From: Steinernema hermaphroditum
Lineage: Eukaryota; Nematoda; Chromadorea; Rhabditida; Steinernematidae
Assembly: GCA_030435675.1 (NCBI GenBank)
Contig: CM059622.1
Span: forward strand, 15,624,001 to 15,688,000
Length of the DNA stretch: 64,000 nt
Direction: 5' to 3'
Shown here: piece by piece, positions 9,737 through 21,174 of the stretch
Numbering within the stretch: the first letter of the stretch is position 1
How the letters are laid out: each line of letters begins with the position of its first letter
The notes under the pieces: model-generated
Databases searched by the model: none
Told to the model about the DNA's origin: nothing
The model's input: the letters and a program-made list of their open reading frames with translations, nothing else
Position numbers and translations under genes: made by a program

Positions 9737-12203
9737 CCTGAAACCGGCATGACAGTGCGTTTCGCCATGTCCATGTTTGCAAATTGTTTATCATGCGATA
9801 TGAAGGAGTAAAAAAATTATATTTCACATAAGAGTGAGAGGTCGTCCGAGGCGTCCCTGCCCATGAGTCACTACCACTAACAGATTTTTGTTTTGACATC
9901 AATTTTGCAGTGGCTGTTGACATTGCGAAAATACACAACACTTATCAATTAGACAATTGCATAAAATAGACAATTGTCGCTGTTTTGAATCAGCTAACAA
10001 TTCTGATCATATTTCCCAAAAACCTAATATGTTTCTCACGAATTTCTCTAAAAAATGGGAGCTCCAGAATAGAGGACATTGTCTTTTTCGCCCCTGTGGC
10101 AACCTTTGCCTTGCAAAAATAATTTTATCAACAGAAAATTGCGGTCAATTTATCATATTGCAGTTCATTTGAACCAGTTTCAAGGCGGCAACTCAAGAGA
10201 TTTGCGTGCTCGCACAATGACAAAGTGCATTGTCACTCTTTTTTAATGAATCAGCATTTCAAAACAGCCAATTGTTATTATATAATTAGTCCAGTAAGAA
10301 TCGCTAATGACCTCTAATCACGATGACCACGACCTCTGACTCTCAAATGAGAAGTATCCACCCGCTCAATGAGAAACATTGAGCGAAACAATCATGTTAG
10401 AGTCACAAAAAGCCACTCAAATCTAAATGGAATACCGTAACCGACACAAAAGTTGGAAATATCCGCATCCAATAACGTGCAGTTGTATGCAATCTGCTTT
10501 AAAACATTACTAACGTGAATAATACAAGTCCATCTCCTTGCGCAACAAGCATCCTCCATCCGCCACCCGCTTTTGCGCTCCGCCGCCACATATTACGCGA
10601 CAGAAAAACGTCGTCGCGCCGCTTGTGTTGCAACAACACAAAAAGATCGCCGTCTATCGCCGCGCTTCGCTCGCATCTGGCGGCGCGTCTCCCTCCTCCC
10701 CCTTCCCTTTTACTCAAAAAATCACGCCCATTTGAGGAGGCAAATCGATCTGGCGCCAGTACGGTATGTAGTATGAGTGAATTCGAAAACGGGCGATACT
10801 TGGGCCGGCGCAGTGCCAAATCGATATGCGCAAATCTGGTCAGCTTGCAGGCGACATTAATGGGCGAGCGCCAATTAAGGGGGAGGAGGCTCACGCGACG
10901 GGCCTAGCGGATTTCTGCCTACCTGCGAGGCAGATAGCGCCGAGATGAGGGCGCCATCACCTGGCCGCTAATCTCGGGAAGTGTCCACTAATTGGTATAT
11001 CTCTATGCGAGAGGGGATGAGAGGGTGACTCACACTCACAATGGATGACGCTTTAGATTGCGAAACACATTATAAAAATTGAAAATGTTGGGAATCAAAA
11101 GAAGAACATTTCATTTTTTGATCATTAGTTTCATTAGTGACTGATTTGGAAAAGGCTCTTGGAGAGCTGTCTGACGATGAAATCGAATGACGGTGAAGTA
11201 TAGAAAGAGGCAGGCCTTTTGTGTCTTTATCTGTTTTCTGTACTCTCTTGATGGTTAGAGGAGTGCTCGGTTTCGGTTTTTTAACAGTTGCGGAAGCTAT
11301 AATTTCAGAAATTGTGAGAGCAGATAAAGTAAGGATCCAGGCTGGCGTCGAACCGACCCCGGCCGATTAGTAATCTAGCGCGTTCGCAATGAGCCATAGA
11401 GACACTTCAAGGGGAATCCTTTCACTGCCATTACACCACTAGGCTCCACTGTTTTTCTGAACGACAACGATTTGATGAGCGCCAATTTTGTCGGCTGTAG
11501 GGCTATGATGTCACCATCCGTATGGACGTTAGGCCTCTCTATGACCGGCAAGGTACTAGTATTTTGGCGCCCTCAAGGTTACTGGACGCGTATGGAGTTA
11601 TGAATTAATAGAATTGGCAGAATTCAGAGTCCAGACAGACATTAACAGGTTGCCAAATTGCTACAAAGGCTACAGACAATTTCTGTCGAAAATCATCGAG
11701 GAAGTGGAATTGCAAAACTTCCAATACGTTACCACAATTATCGCACTTTTCAGGAAATTATTTGAGTTTTACACCACTACATTTACTAGACCCATATAAG
11801 AGAAGTGCATAGCGAGACTTGACCTTCGATTCAAACTACATCTCTAAGTTCATTCTGATTATCAAGTTCGTATCATGAATCAGCCTGCCTTACACTGATT
11901 CCTCCACTACCTAATCCGTTTTGAAACCTGAACTAATTGATGTTTTCGCCAGATATAGCTCCTCTTTTTGTGCTCTAGTGTTCATTGTGAAGCTCTTTTA
12001 ACGAGAATGTACTTCGTGCAGCTATTGTTAATACTATACGACAAATCCGATGGTTTTGCAATCCTATCCTACTATTTTTTGTTTTGATATAAAATGACGT
12101 TCCGTGTCGTCTACAAAACAGGCGGGAAACAGCGTTTCTTTACACAATACGTTTACATAATACGAACCATGTAAGGAGAGTAGTCTGCACAAATTTTCTA
12201 CGA
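9737..12203. other. Intergenic; GC-rich patch near 10.54-10.92 kb
   Basis: No gene is supported. The 10.54-10.92 kb stretch is GC-rich and open in several frames on both strands, with no protein I recognise, so it may be an unrecognised exon or a promoter-like patch. A tRNA-like but non-folding segment lies near 11336-11450 (minus). Confidence 0.4.
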
Positions 12204-12547
12204 TAGTATGAATCGTTTGCTTACCTGGACCACCACAACCAGGACTCATTCTAGCAGCATTCTTAATCGACTTTAATCCATAAACATATCTGTTGTGGTG
12301 ATCATCATATTGGTGAGAAATTTGGAGGCAGGAGGTCTTAATCGGCGCTCAGAAGCGTCTTAAAAACGTACTGACATTAAGGCATAGTATGGATCGTTTG
12401 GTGGCCTGAACCACCCCAATAAGGACTCATTCTAGCGGCATTCTTAATCGACTTTGATCCATAAACATATCTGTTGTGATGATCATTATATCGGTGAGAA
12501 ATTTGGAGGCAGCAGGTCTTAATCGTCGCTTTGAGACGTACTGACAT
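12204..12547. repeat. Two-copy direct tandem repeat, period about 181 bp
   Basis: Units begin at 12204 and 12385 and share long blocks, such as the GGACTCATTCTAGC words, the ATAAACATATCTGTTGTG block and GAGAAATTTGGAGGCAG, ending in CGTACTGACAT. The second unit lacks some bases near its end. It is non-coding as far as I can see. Confidence 0.85.
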
Positions 12548-13111
12548 GGGACCTTCGTCTTCTCATAAAAAGCCGATTCACAAAAACCCAAAATAAGGCA
12601 AAAATCTATAGAAACATAATATTTCCTGCTTCCGGTTTGGCCATCGGAAGAAAATATGCACTTCCGCCCATAAAAGACGCGGAGAACGCTGAAGGCAGAA
12701 CCGCGCGAATAATGACATTTAATTTGAGTAAGCTCGCTATTGATCTAAATAAGTGTACATAGAGACGCGAAGAAATGAGTGTGCCGGCCGTGAGGATGTG
12801 GATAGGCGCAGTGGAATCGACTCGAGGAAGATGAACAGACGTAAGGAGTAATTGGCGCACACATGGCTATATAATCTTATTGATATTTCGCTGGATATAC
12901 GTGCTGGCACTCATGAGAGAACGTTCCAAATTGTCCACTTCAGATCGTCTCCCGGTTGTGAGCACTATCTGCGTGTGGTCTATTTTGAAATCTCAATAAT
13001 TAGATATGTGTTAATTGGGCTGTTAAGGTACTTTATAATATGTTACATTTACTCGGATCGGTTGATTACGCCTAAGATCGCGGCGGTCCCTTGGCAAAAT
13101 CAGTTCCGCGG
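12548..13111. other. Intergenic, no feature seen
   Basis: An 84-codon minus-strand ORF (12606-12860) has no recognisable motif and no splice or promoter support. Confidence 0.4.
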
Positions 13112-13740
13112 AAAACTTCATTAATCTATGGTACATAGGAAGCCTACTGAAATAGTAGTTTTTGAGCTCTAAGAAAAAGAAAAAACGCTCAAAAGTCGCC
13201 CTTCTATATTTGAAAATCGTCTTTATAAAGGTCTGCGCAAGCCTATAAGTAATGTTCGTAATGTTTCATAGAGCATGTCCTTTCTTTATAAAACAATTCA
13301 GATAATTAATGTATTGTATGTCAGTAGTGAGTGCCAACTAAGAATTCCTCAAGTCCAGGTATCTAAACTGAGCCAAGCCGGCCTCGATTCCAAAGTACTG
13401 AATAGAGTCGGGTGGCCTAGCCGGCTAACTGAGCGAAGTCAACCTTCATCAATCTGTGGTGAATAGGCAAATAAGAAGCCTACTGTAATTTTAGTTTTCG
13501 AGCTCTAAATAAAACAGAAAACGCTCAAAAGTCGCCCTTTTATACTTCAAAAAATCGTCTTTCTAAAAGTCTGCGATGCCTATAAATGTTTCATGGGAGC
13601 ATGCCCTTTCCTTATAACACAATTCATGTAATTAATGTATGCCAGCAGCCACCGCCAACTGAAAATCAGATGTCCAAACTGAGCCTTGTCGAGTTGGGTA
13701 GACAAGCCGGCCAACTGAGCGATATCAACCCGATCTTTGC
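13112..13740. repeat. Two-copy direct tandem repeat, period about 330 bp
   Basis: Copy 1 (about 13112-13440) and copy 2 (about 13442-13740) share the AAGCCTACTG start, the CGCTCAAAAGTCGCCCTT block, a TTAATGTAT block and an AGCCGGC-AACTGAGCG end. Divergence is moderate with small indels, so the duplication is not recent. Confidence 0.85.
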
Positions 13741-14172
13741 TTATGTCAGGCCAGATTTTCAGTGGCCCTTAAAATGTTTCACCCTAATTACTGATTGATT
13801 CTTCAGATCTTTTCGATATGAATGTCCCTCTCGTAAAAGCACCCTCTGAATAGCCGCCTCATGTTCCGCGTCTATTGGAAAACTCAACGAATAATGGATT
13901 TTAAAAATATCTTTCGAAGTCGGCTTACACTCTAAGTTCATGCCGTCACATCTCATATGAAAAGTGAGAAACATCGAGTATAATGCAGTTCCTTAACAAG
14001 GACATGTTTCCAAGTGGCAGACGAGGATTGGGTTGAGAGTATGGTGGGGGTGATAGGGCTTGGTGTGGGCAATCACGCGCAGTGTCATAGGAAACAACAT
14101 AACATCTATATACAGGCCGGAAACTTAAAGACATGTCGAATTTGCAATTTGCACTTTCAAACAGGCAATCAG
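13741..14172. other. Intergenic, no feature seen
   Basis: Short ORFs only, with no repeats or RNA gene recognised. Confidence 0.4.
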
Positions 14173-14772
14173 ACGATCTGATGAAAACATTCGTTTGCTT
14201 TCCACCGCCATCTACGTCGCCATCGGAGAGCTCTTTGTCGGCAGATGGCAGCGGGCCAAAGAGTCTGTCGGACGTTTTGCACTTTATTTAACCGTAGAGC
14301 ATGCAAGTTCAACGCAACGTCTGTCAGCGATCGAACTTATAGGGGTACTGTAGGGGCCCTGTACAGTCTATTCTGAGCGGCTGGCCATCATCTACTAGTA
14401 GAAAACAAATGCATACTTTCTAAGCTCTGAGAGTAGATGCTGACGAGTTCGAAAACGAGTCCAGGCTCAGAAATGAGACAAAAAAGAGTCTCCTGAAACT
14501 GAGTTAGATGGGATTTCGGACTCGATCGAGATCTGGTGATGTGTCATTACGTTTTCTACTAGTAAGTGTTAGTCAGCCATTCAGCATAGACTGTACACGG
14601 CGCCTACAGTACCCCTATAAGTTCGATCGCTGACAGACATTGCGTTGAATTTGCATGTTCTAAGGTTAAATAAAGTGCAAAACATCCGACAGACTCTTTG
14701 GCTCGTCGCCATCTGCCAACAAAGATGACGACGTAGAAGGCGGTAGAAAACAGACGAATGTTTTCATCAGGT
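14173..14772. mobile_element. 600-bp foldback element with about 230-bp inverted arms
   Basis: The left arm (14173-14406) and right arm (14550-14772) are reverse complements over almost their whole length, with a spacer of about 145 bp rich in GAGTC/GACTCG words. There is no transposase ORF. This structure fits a non-autonomous foldback DNA transposon. Flanking duplications were not resolved by eye. Confidence 0.75.
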
Positions 14773-17518
14773 CAAGTGGACACTGTCAAGTAGCAGTCAC
14801 ATAGTTTTCAAATGGGAATTTCACTTATATCCCAAGTTACACGAGCAAACAATAAAAAGCCATTCCATATCCGTCATGCCAAAGGATTACATCCAGCATT
14901 ATACTAGCCCATTCACAACACGAAACTGATTAGGTTAGACGAATGAGTCTGCGAGTGGGCAAATTGCATTGTCTTTTTTTTTTGCTTTGGTTTCCCGACG
15001 CTGCTCTACAAGGCCACAGATTAGTGTTAACTAGTCAATTTATAAGCAAAGCTGTCTACCAGACACAGGGCTGCAATCGGACAATTTGTTGATATTGGTC
15101 AGCGAGTTATATCCAAAAAAGTAAAATCCCAATTAGTGTAGCTTCCGCCATGAAGAAAAACATCATATTTCTGGATTACGAACCCGAGAAAGAGATGTGA
15201 CCGAACCGAATCATAGTACGGGAGCGCATGGATTCAATAGATTCAACTGGCACTGTCGGTACGATTTCATTCATGATTGCTCGCTACACTTTCAGCGTCC
15301 AACAGTCAAAACCGAGAACGTGCAGCGCGTAAACCACTGGCTTCGATAGTCACGCTATTGATGGAGACGGGAAGGGCGCTCGTGAATAGCATCTGCACAC
15401 CTCTATGTCTTACATTCAGCGGTATTTAAGAAACCAGGCAACGTCGAACCTCCAGAAACGGCGCCGAAACTTCTCTTTCTTAGATTACCTATGCAAAAAG
15501 AAAACCTTTTCAGATCGAATGAAAGGACTAGGAGGCAAAATCTGAATTTAAATTGCGGTGCTTTTAATTCGGATCGACATTTGATGATCAAAAAACGACT
15601 AGCAGACTTGCATGTTGTACATTCTGGAAACATAGGGTAGCAAAATGTAGCCCTAGAATCGACCGCCTTTCGTCGCTCGCGCGCACGATCACGTCATTCA
15701 CGGAGCGGAAGGAAAAGCGAATGCGAATGTAAACAACACGTGAGGTGTTATTGGACAGACGTGTGTTTGTTTCTTATCGAAAAGGAAAAACAATTCTGGA
15801 TTATTGAGTTGAGTAACAAACTTATTGGTCATAAGCCATTTCACAAGTAATGAGTATAATATGGTGTATATGACTGTCAATGCTGAGTGTGTGGGTGTCC
15901 AAACCAGTTATCTCTCCAAAAACTGGTGAAATGCCAAGTTCCTCAAACCCTCTAGAAGTCTTGAGGGATGGTCCTCAGACTGAAAACTTCCCATCGGTGC
16001 ATCCAAGGGAAGGAAATGTCCTTTGATACACGGCACTGTTGTAAAATAGTCGACTTTATATTCAAATAGATAAATACTCGGGACAAAAACAATAACAGAG
16101 GGTGGGCCAGATAAACTACAACATGAAGAAATCAATGCAACTCACAGTGGTCTCCTTTCAAAATATGATACGTTTATGTGCAAAATAAAGCTACACCACT
16201 AGCGAATAAGAAAATCAAGAACGGTTTGTCAGGAGATTCTGATTTCGATGCATGCCTAAACATAAATCCAACTCGAACCGCGGTCCACCGCGGGTCTGGC
16301 TTCTGTCTCTCCCTTTATGTGGTCTCTAGAGCTGTCCTAGGTGGCTTCAGTATATCGGATCGTGAAGTACCCGAGGCAAAAACAGTTACACATCTCATAA
16401 GGAAATAAATGCAAAACCTTTAGAAAATGAGCCACTGAAAAAAGTCGCCAAAAAGTCGGTAAGATCTTAAGCGACAAACTGACTAATAAGAAAGATCTTA
16501 GCGAATCTGTTCCTCAATAGGATAACCTGGTTTTGTGCCACAAAATCGCTTTTCTTGGAGAAGATCTTCCTCTGATTTGTCTCTCTGTCGATGTTGAATG
16601 TTCCCAACACCATTCACACTTTGTCCATTCACAAAAATCGCCTCCGTGCATCGCACGAGTGCAGATGCAAATTTTCCGGCGCAACATCGATTCATTCATT
16701 ATTCCGTTCCGTCTATCGCTCTAGCTTCCGCCCGTTCGATCGACAAACGAACGAACGCCTCGTGATCGCCGTTCTATCACGTAGTTCCCAGAACGGACGG
16801 GGAGCGAAAGGACGTAAACAGCATGTGATTTGCGCGGCGCCCTATTCAAATGGCGCGGGAATATTTTCGAATTTTATAGCCTATGAATGTTGAAAAGGTA
16901 CTTTGTGGCAACATAACACGCGGCCCGCGTGAAAACGATGACATGGGAAAAGGCATCGCGCCTCAGTGAACAAGGATATTGGCACTGCGTTAAGATTATT
17001 TTATGTGCGTTGGAACGCTAATCTTCTTTGCCGACAGGCGCTCATTCTAAGCAATGACGTCACATCTGAAATGTGATGGTTTATCGGCTATAAATAGACG
17101 GATTTGATGGATGTAGCTGAGACAGTGATGATGCCACAGGTTTCTAGGAAAAGGCGAAGTTTGTAAAGTAAAGTGCGTTTTGGACATGAGATCTGGATGA
17201 GGTGCGCCTCTTATGGTTATTCAGGTGAAGTAGATGAGTGTGGTGTGGGCAAAGAAACAAGCTTTATGCTTTACAATACAAGACATGAAAAGGTGTAAAA
17301 GACATGAAATATGGTCGCCAATGGCGAAGTAAGAAAGCCGCGAATGACTTTAGTTCCTTTTCGCCTGCATTTCCCTCTCCACACGAAGCGATTTTCCACC
17401 AGTCGAACCCATAAGGAAGTGGCGTTGTCGACTAGAAAACGTTGTGCAAACACAAGTAGTTTCCGAGATTTGTCAATGGCCCATTTGACTGATGCTAACC
17501 AATTACTCTTATTTTATA
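14773..17518. other. Intergenic, no gene supported
   Basis: The stretch holds small ORFs without recognisable motifs. A CTATAAATAG TATA-like box at about 17090 (+) has a plausible initiator region downstream, but no coding exon that I could link to it. Confidence 0.4.
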
Positions 17519-17772
17519 CATGGTGGCCCAAAAGTGGGCACCTACATAGACAGAAGTCTAGCGGAAGTGATTCCGAAATTGAGGCCGTTAAGATCATAAA
17601 ACAGCTAGATAACTCATAGCCTTACTTTTAGAGAGGAACCTAAGCGGATCGAACGTAAGGATCAACTGGGATACTTAGGGCGATTATTTCAAGGGCGGCC
17701 CTTTTACAGGGTGGTCCGAAAAAGGGAACTTAGACAGAAGTCTAGCAGAAGCTATTCATAAATTGAGGCCAG
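17519..17772. repeat. Direct repeat of about 68 bp, two copies
   Basis: Copies at 17519-17588 and 17706-17772 share the GGTGG-CC start, the AGACAGAAGTCTAGC core (partly palindromic) and the AAATTGAGGCC end. The intervening DNA is unrelated. It may be the ends of an old element. Confidence 0.75.
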
Positions 17773-19747
17773 TGAGACTGGTCGCTTTTTGTCATTTTTT
17801 TGCTTCTTTTCTTCGACTTTCCGCTTCTTTTCTTCACCCGAACTTGTGCGAAACGTGGATGGCTCCTATCTACTTCATTTTCCGGACGCTCTCACCTTAT
17901 GATGCTGATGGAAATGACATTCCAGAATTCGGTCTAGATGCCCTTTTTCGGGGCTGCCCATGCATGGCTATTAGCAAAAAGCTCCACACAAGTTGGAGCA
18001 AACCCTTCCGCTAGGGACAATGTTAGGACTAAAGATGAGCAGGTATGGCTACTGTATATACAAAGAGGCGCACAGTTATTTGTCATCAGCAGCATAGAAC
18101 CAAATGCTAATGATAACTAGGACATTCGTTCCCAGACCGCTCATGTAAATTCATCATTGTTCATAATTCATTTGCACTTACTCGAACGGGCTTCATCTTC
18201 ATGTTGTTTATCTTCATTGTCTATCAGCGTCTTTGTAAGATATGAACAGAAGCCCCTTTCGTGGGCGCACCTCTTGATTTATGGCGCGCCCCTCAATATG
18301 GCAGATACATTTCCCATATAACAACTTTATCACTTACAAACACCGTTGTTATCGATCCTCCTGACGCGTAGATCGATTTCCTCCACTTTATGGGTCATAA
18401 TGTAAAGGGTATTTTTTGTAATCAAATAGGGAGCAGTATGCGAAGGAGGATCTTCTTTTCAGGGGTATGCATTTGGCGGATATGGACAAAGTTCATTTCA
18501 AGCTCTCGGAAACCCATAAAGACCAAAAAAGTTCCAAAATTTGCAAAAACACTTAATAACGCCAACGAAGTGGTGTTCTACAGTATGACATTCCCCGAAA
18601 GTTCACAGCCAAAAACGAGTGGAAATCCTTCGCCACCTATGAAGTTCGAATTCTAGCCTCGAAAATTACGGTCTGGACCTTTACCAGTCATCTAAAGGGA
18701 CCCTGATTCCTTAAAGTAATTAAGTGTCCTAGTACAAGAATGTCATTGTTTTTGCTGATTTTGAGCCGTGTCTTAAGCAGAGAAGCTTGATCAAGTGGAG
18801 ACGAGTTGTGCAAGTGACTCCTAAGCCTAACCTCTTTCTACCCCAAAACCAGAGCAATATGCGGTCAGGGATGCTTGAATCAAATCAGTTTATCCAACGG
18901 ATACTCCACGTTTATCCAGGAATAAATAAATAATTTGCAACACACATTTTCCAGAAAAATCTGTCGTAAAAGCGATTCCTATTATGCGCTTCCGACAGCT
19001 AAAACATACACTTAAACGTCAACGTAGTGCCCTTGATGGTCACTGCATCAAAATGTCTTCAAAAATAACGCAAAATTACAATTCATCGAAAATATATGAC
19101 CAATTTATTCAAGATAAACTCAGAATTTTTGAAATTTCACATCTCTTTTGTGTATTTGTTTCATGTATTTCTATCCCAATATGCAAATGACAGAAGGAGG
19201 GAAATTCGATTAAAAGATTAAAATCAGCAGGAAAATAGATAATGAAAACGATGTAGCTGCCGCGTCGCGCGCCAAACCGTTCGGTGGAGCCGAAAAGCGA
19301 GACACACGTATTTTGAGCGCGGCGGCGAACTCTAATCGATAATAGAGGCGCCACGCTGAAGACATAATCACGCACGCTGGTCGCATAGTACCCGTTGGGT
19401 GGCGGTGATAACGGCGCCGAAGCGACGTTCTTTGAGCGCAAAAATCGCAAATTAGACGTCGGCGGCGCGGGGGAGTTATCATAAAACGACATCATATCAG
19501 CATGTCAACGGAAGCATTTATGAATATCGATAATTGTCCAACCAAGCGGGAAGTGGGAAATGGCGTTTAATTTGGGTTTCTCGGGCGGAAAAAACATTAC
19601 AAGGATGTATATTTAAAGGACAGATATATGCGACATAAAGTGAAATCGTAAATTGTAGCAAAAACCGGTCTCAAACAACGAAGTTACATCAGATAGATCG
19701 ATACTGATGCGGTCAGTACTACTGGTTAGACTGCGGTTGAAACGTCA
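17773..19747. other. Intergenic; GC-rich patch near 19.24-19.49 kb
   Basis: No gene is supported. The GC-rich patch at 19240-19490 carries two overlapping minus-strand ORFs of 90 and 128 codons with no familiar motif. It resembles the patches at 10.5 and 20.5 kb in composition. Confidence 0.4.
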
Positions 19748-19820
19748 GCCATGATAGCTCAGTTGGGAGAGCGTTAGACTGAAGATCTAAAGGTCGCCGG
19801 TTCGATCCCGGCTCGTGGCA
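19748..19820 (+). tRNA. tRNA-Phe(GAA): tRNA-Phe (GAA)
   Basis: The 73-nt sequence folds as a cloverleaf. The acceptor GCCATGA pairs with TCGTGGC (one G-T), and the discriminator is A. The D-arm A box is TAGCTCAGTTGG, the anticodon loop is CTGAAGA with anticodon GAA, and the B box is GGTTCGATCCC. A T-run follows at once as the Pol III terminator. The mature sequence is identical to the copy at 29540. Confidence 0.96.
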
Positions 19821-21101
19821 TTTTTCCTCTAGTCCTTTTCCTGGTAGCTTAGAGTTTTTAACCGACCAAACAAATGGTTGAAAATTAGTTATTCTAGCCT
19901 AAATCAAAAAGAAAACCTTCTTCGCAAAAACTAACTGCAAATTAGCTGAGACAAACACATCTGGAAAGGAGGAAGAACGAAGGGTGATGCTTAAAACAAG
20001 AAAGAAAGAGACCTATGGGCGATAAAAAGTCCGGCGACGATGGCGACAGACAACTGACGCGATGACAACAATGCGTAAACATTAGCTGAACACAGAGCAT
20101 TGTACTCTAATGTTTAGATTGGACCCATATGAAGAGCGACTTTGATGCAGTTACCGTATACAGTTATCGGGAAATTGCTCAATCCTATGTATAGCTTTTG
20201 AAACTGAGAAATTGATCAGCTTGATTGTTATTGAAATTCTTAGGTGCGGATGTACTTTTGTCCTTCTTTATGGCGATGTCGCTTGCCACATATGGTCTGA
20301 TATGATCGTCTGGCTTTGCCTGCTAGAGTGTCATTTCACGATTTGTATCACGACGCATATGAGACTTTTCCGCTAGCCCTATATCTTCACAAAAGAAGAC
20401 CAAAAGTTGTACCGTGGATGTGAAATGACCTGCCGTAGCCTAGCATGGTCACGTCAATGCCCGCACAACTTACAAAAAAGAAGGCAAAATGGCCGAAGAG
20501 CCCACTCACCGCCGCTTATCGTCCTTTGGGCGATATTCAATCGCCTGCGGCTTTCAGTGCCGGCGGCAGCGATCAATCCACTCGAATCTTTCAAATTCGG
20601 CGCCAATGTTGTGTGTAGAAAAATCAACTAATTATTTTTCAATTAACAAATTAGCACTGCGCGCACAGATGCATGTGGAGAGCAACGAGGCAAGGGCAAA
20701 ACGGGAAAAGAGGCGATCTGTCGACGACAACCGGCCGACAACGGCGACAGTCGTCCGACGCGACGGCAACAAAGAGGCAAATGCGGAGGAAAGGCGAGGA
20801 GGCCCGATGTGAGGGACCTTCCGGTGGACATGAGTCATGGATGGAAAGAGGGATAGGCTGCATATTGTGCGGGATTTTCGATCCCGAGTTACTGTACATA
20901 CAGTATTTCCGCGTGGATGAGTTCTCACAACGGCGGTCTACAGATGGAAATCGGCGAAAAAATGAAGAAATTTTAAAAATACGTATATTGAATCACTACT
21001 GAGATTGTGCAGAATTTCTTTTTCCAAATATCACCTGCGCGCACATCGAATATTTCAGGAGGCGCAAGGCTATAACGCCTTCTATGGCGTTGACAACACG
21101 T
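19821..21101. other. Intergenic between tRNA-Phe and tRNA-Arg; GC-rich patch near 20.49-20.93 kb
   Basis: The patch at 20490-20930 is open in several frames on both strands (up to 109 codons) and rich in CGAC/GGCGAC words. No protein family is recognisable. No other feature is seen. Confidence 0.4.
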
Positions 21102-21174
21102 GGCCCTGTGGCCTAAAGGACAAGGCGTCGGACTTCTAATCCGAAGATTGCGGGTTCGAGTCCCGTCAGGGCCC
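21102..21174 (+). tRNA. tRNA-Arg(TCT): tRNA-Arg (TCT)
   Basis: The 73-nt sequence has acceptor GGCCCTG pairing with CAGGGCC. The A box lies in TGGCCTAAAGGACAAGG, the anticodon stem is CGGA/TCCG, and the loop CTTCTAA gives anticodon TCT (codon AGA). The B box is GGTTCGAGTCC. A short T-run follows. Confidence 0.95.

Noticed and set aside
11336..11450. tRNA-like segment on the minus strand (GGTTCGA and TGGCTCATTGCG words)
   Set aside because: The acceptor, anticodon and T stems do not pair, and the would-be anticodon ACT would be unusual. At most it is a degenerate tRNA fossil.
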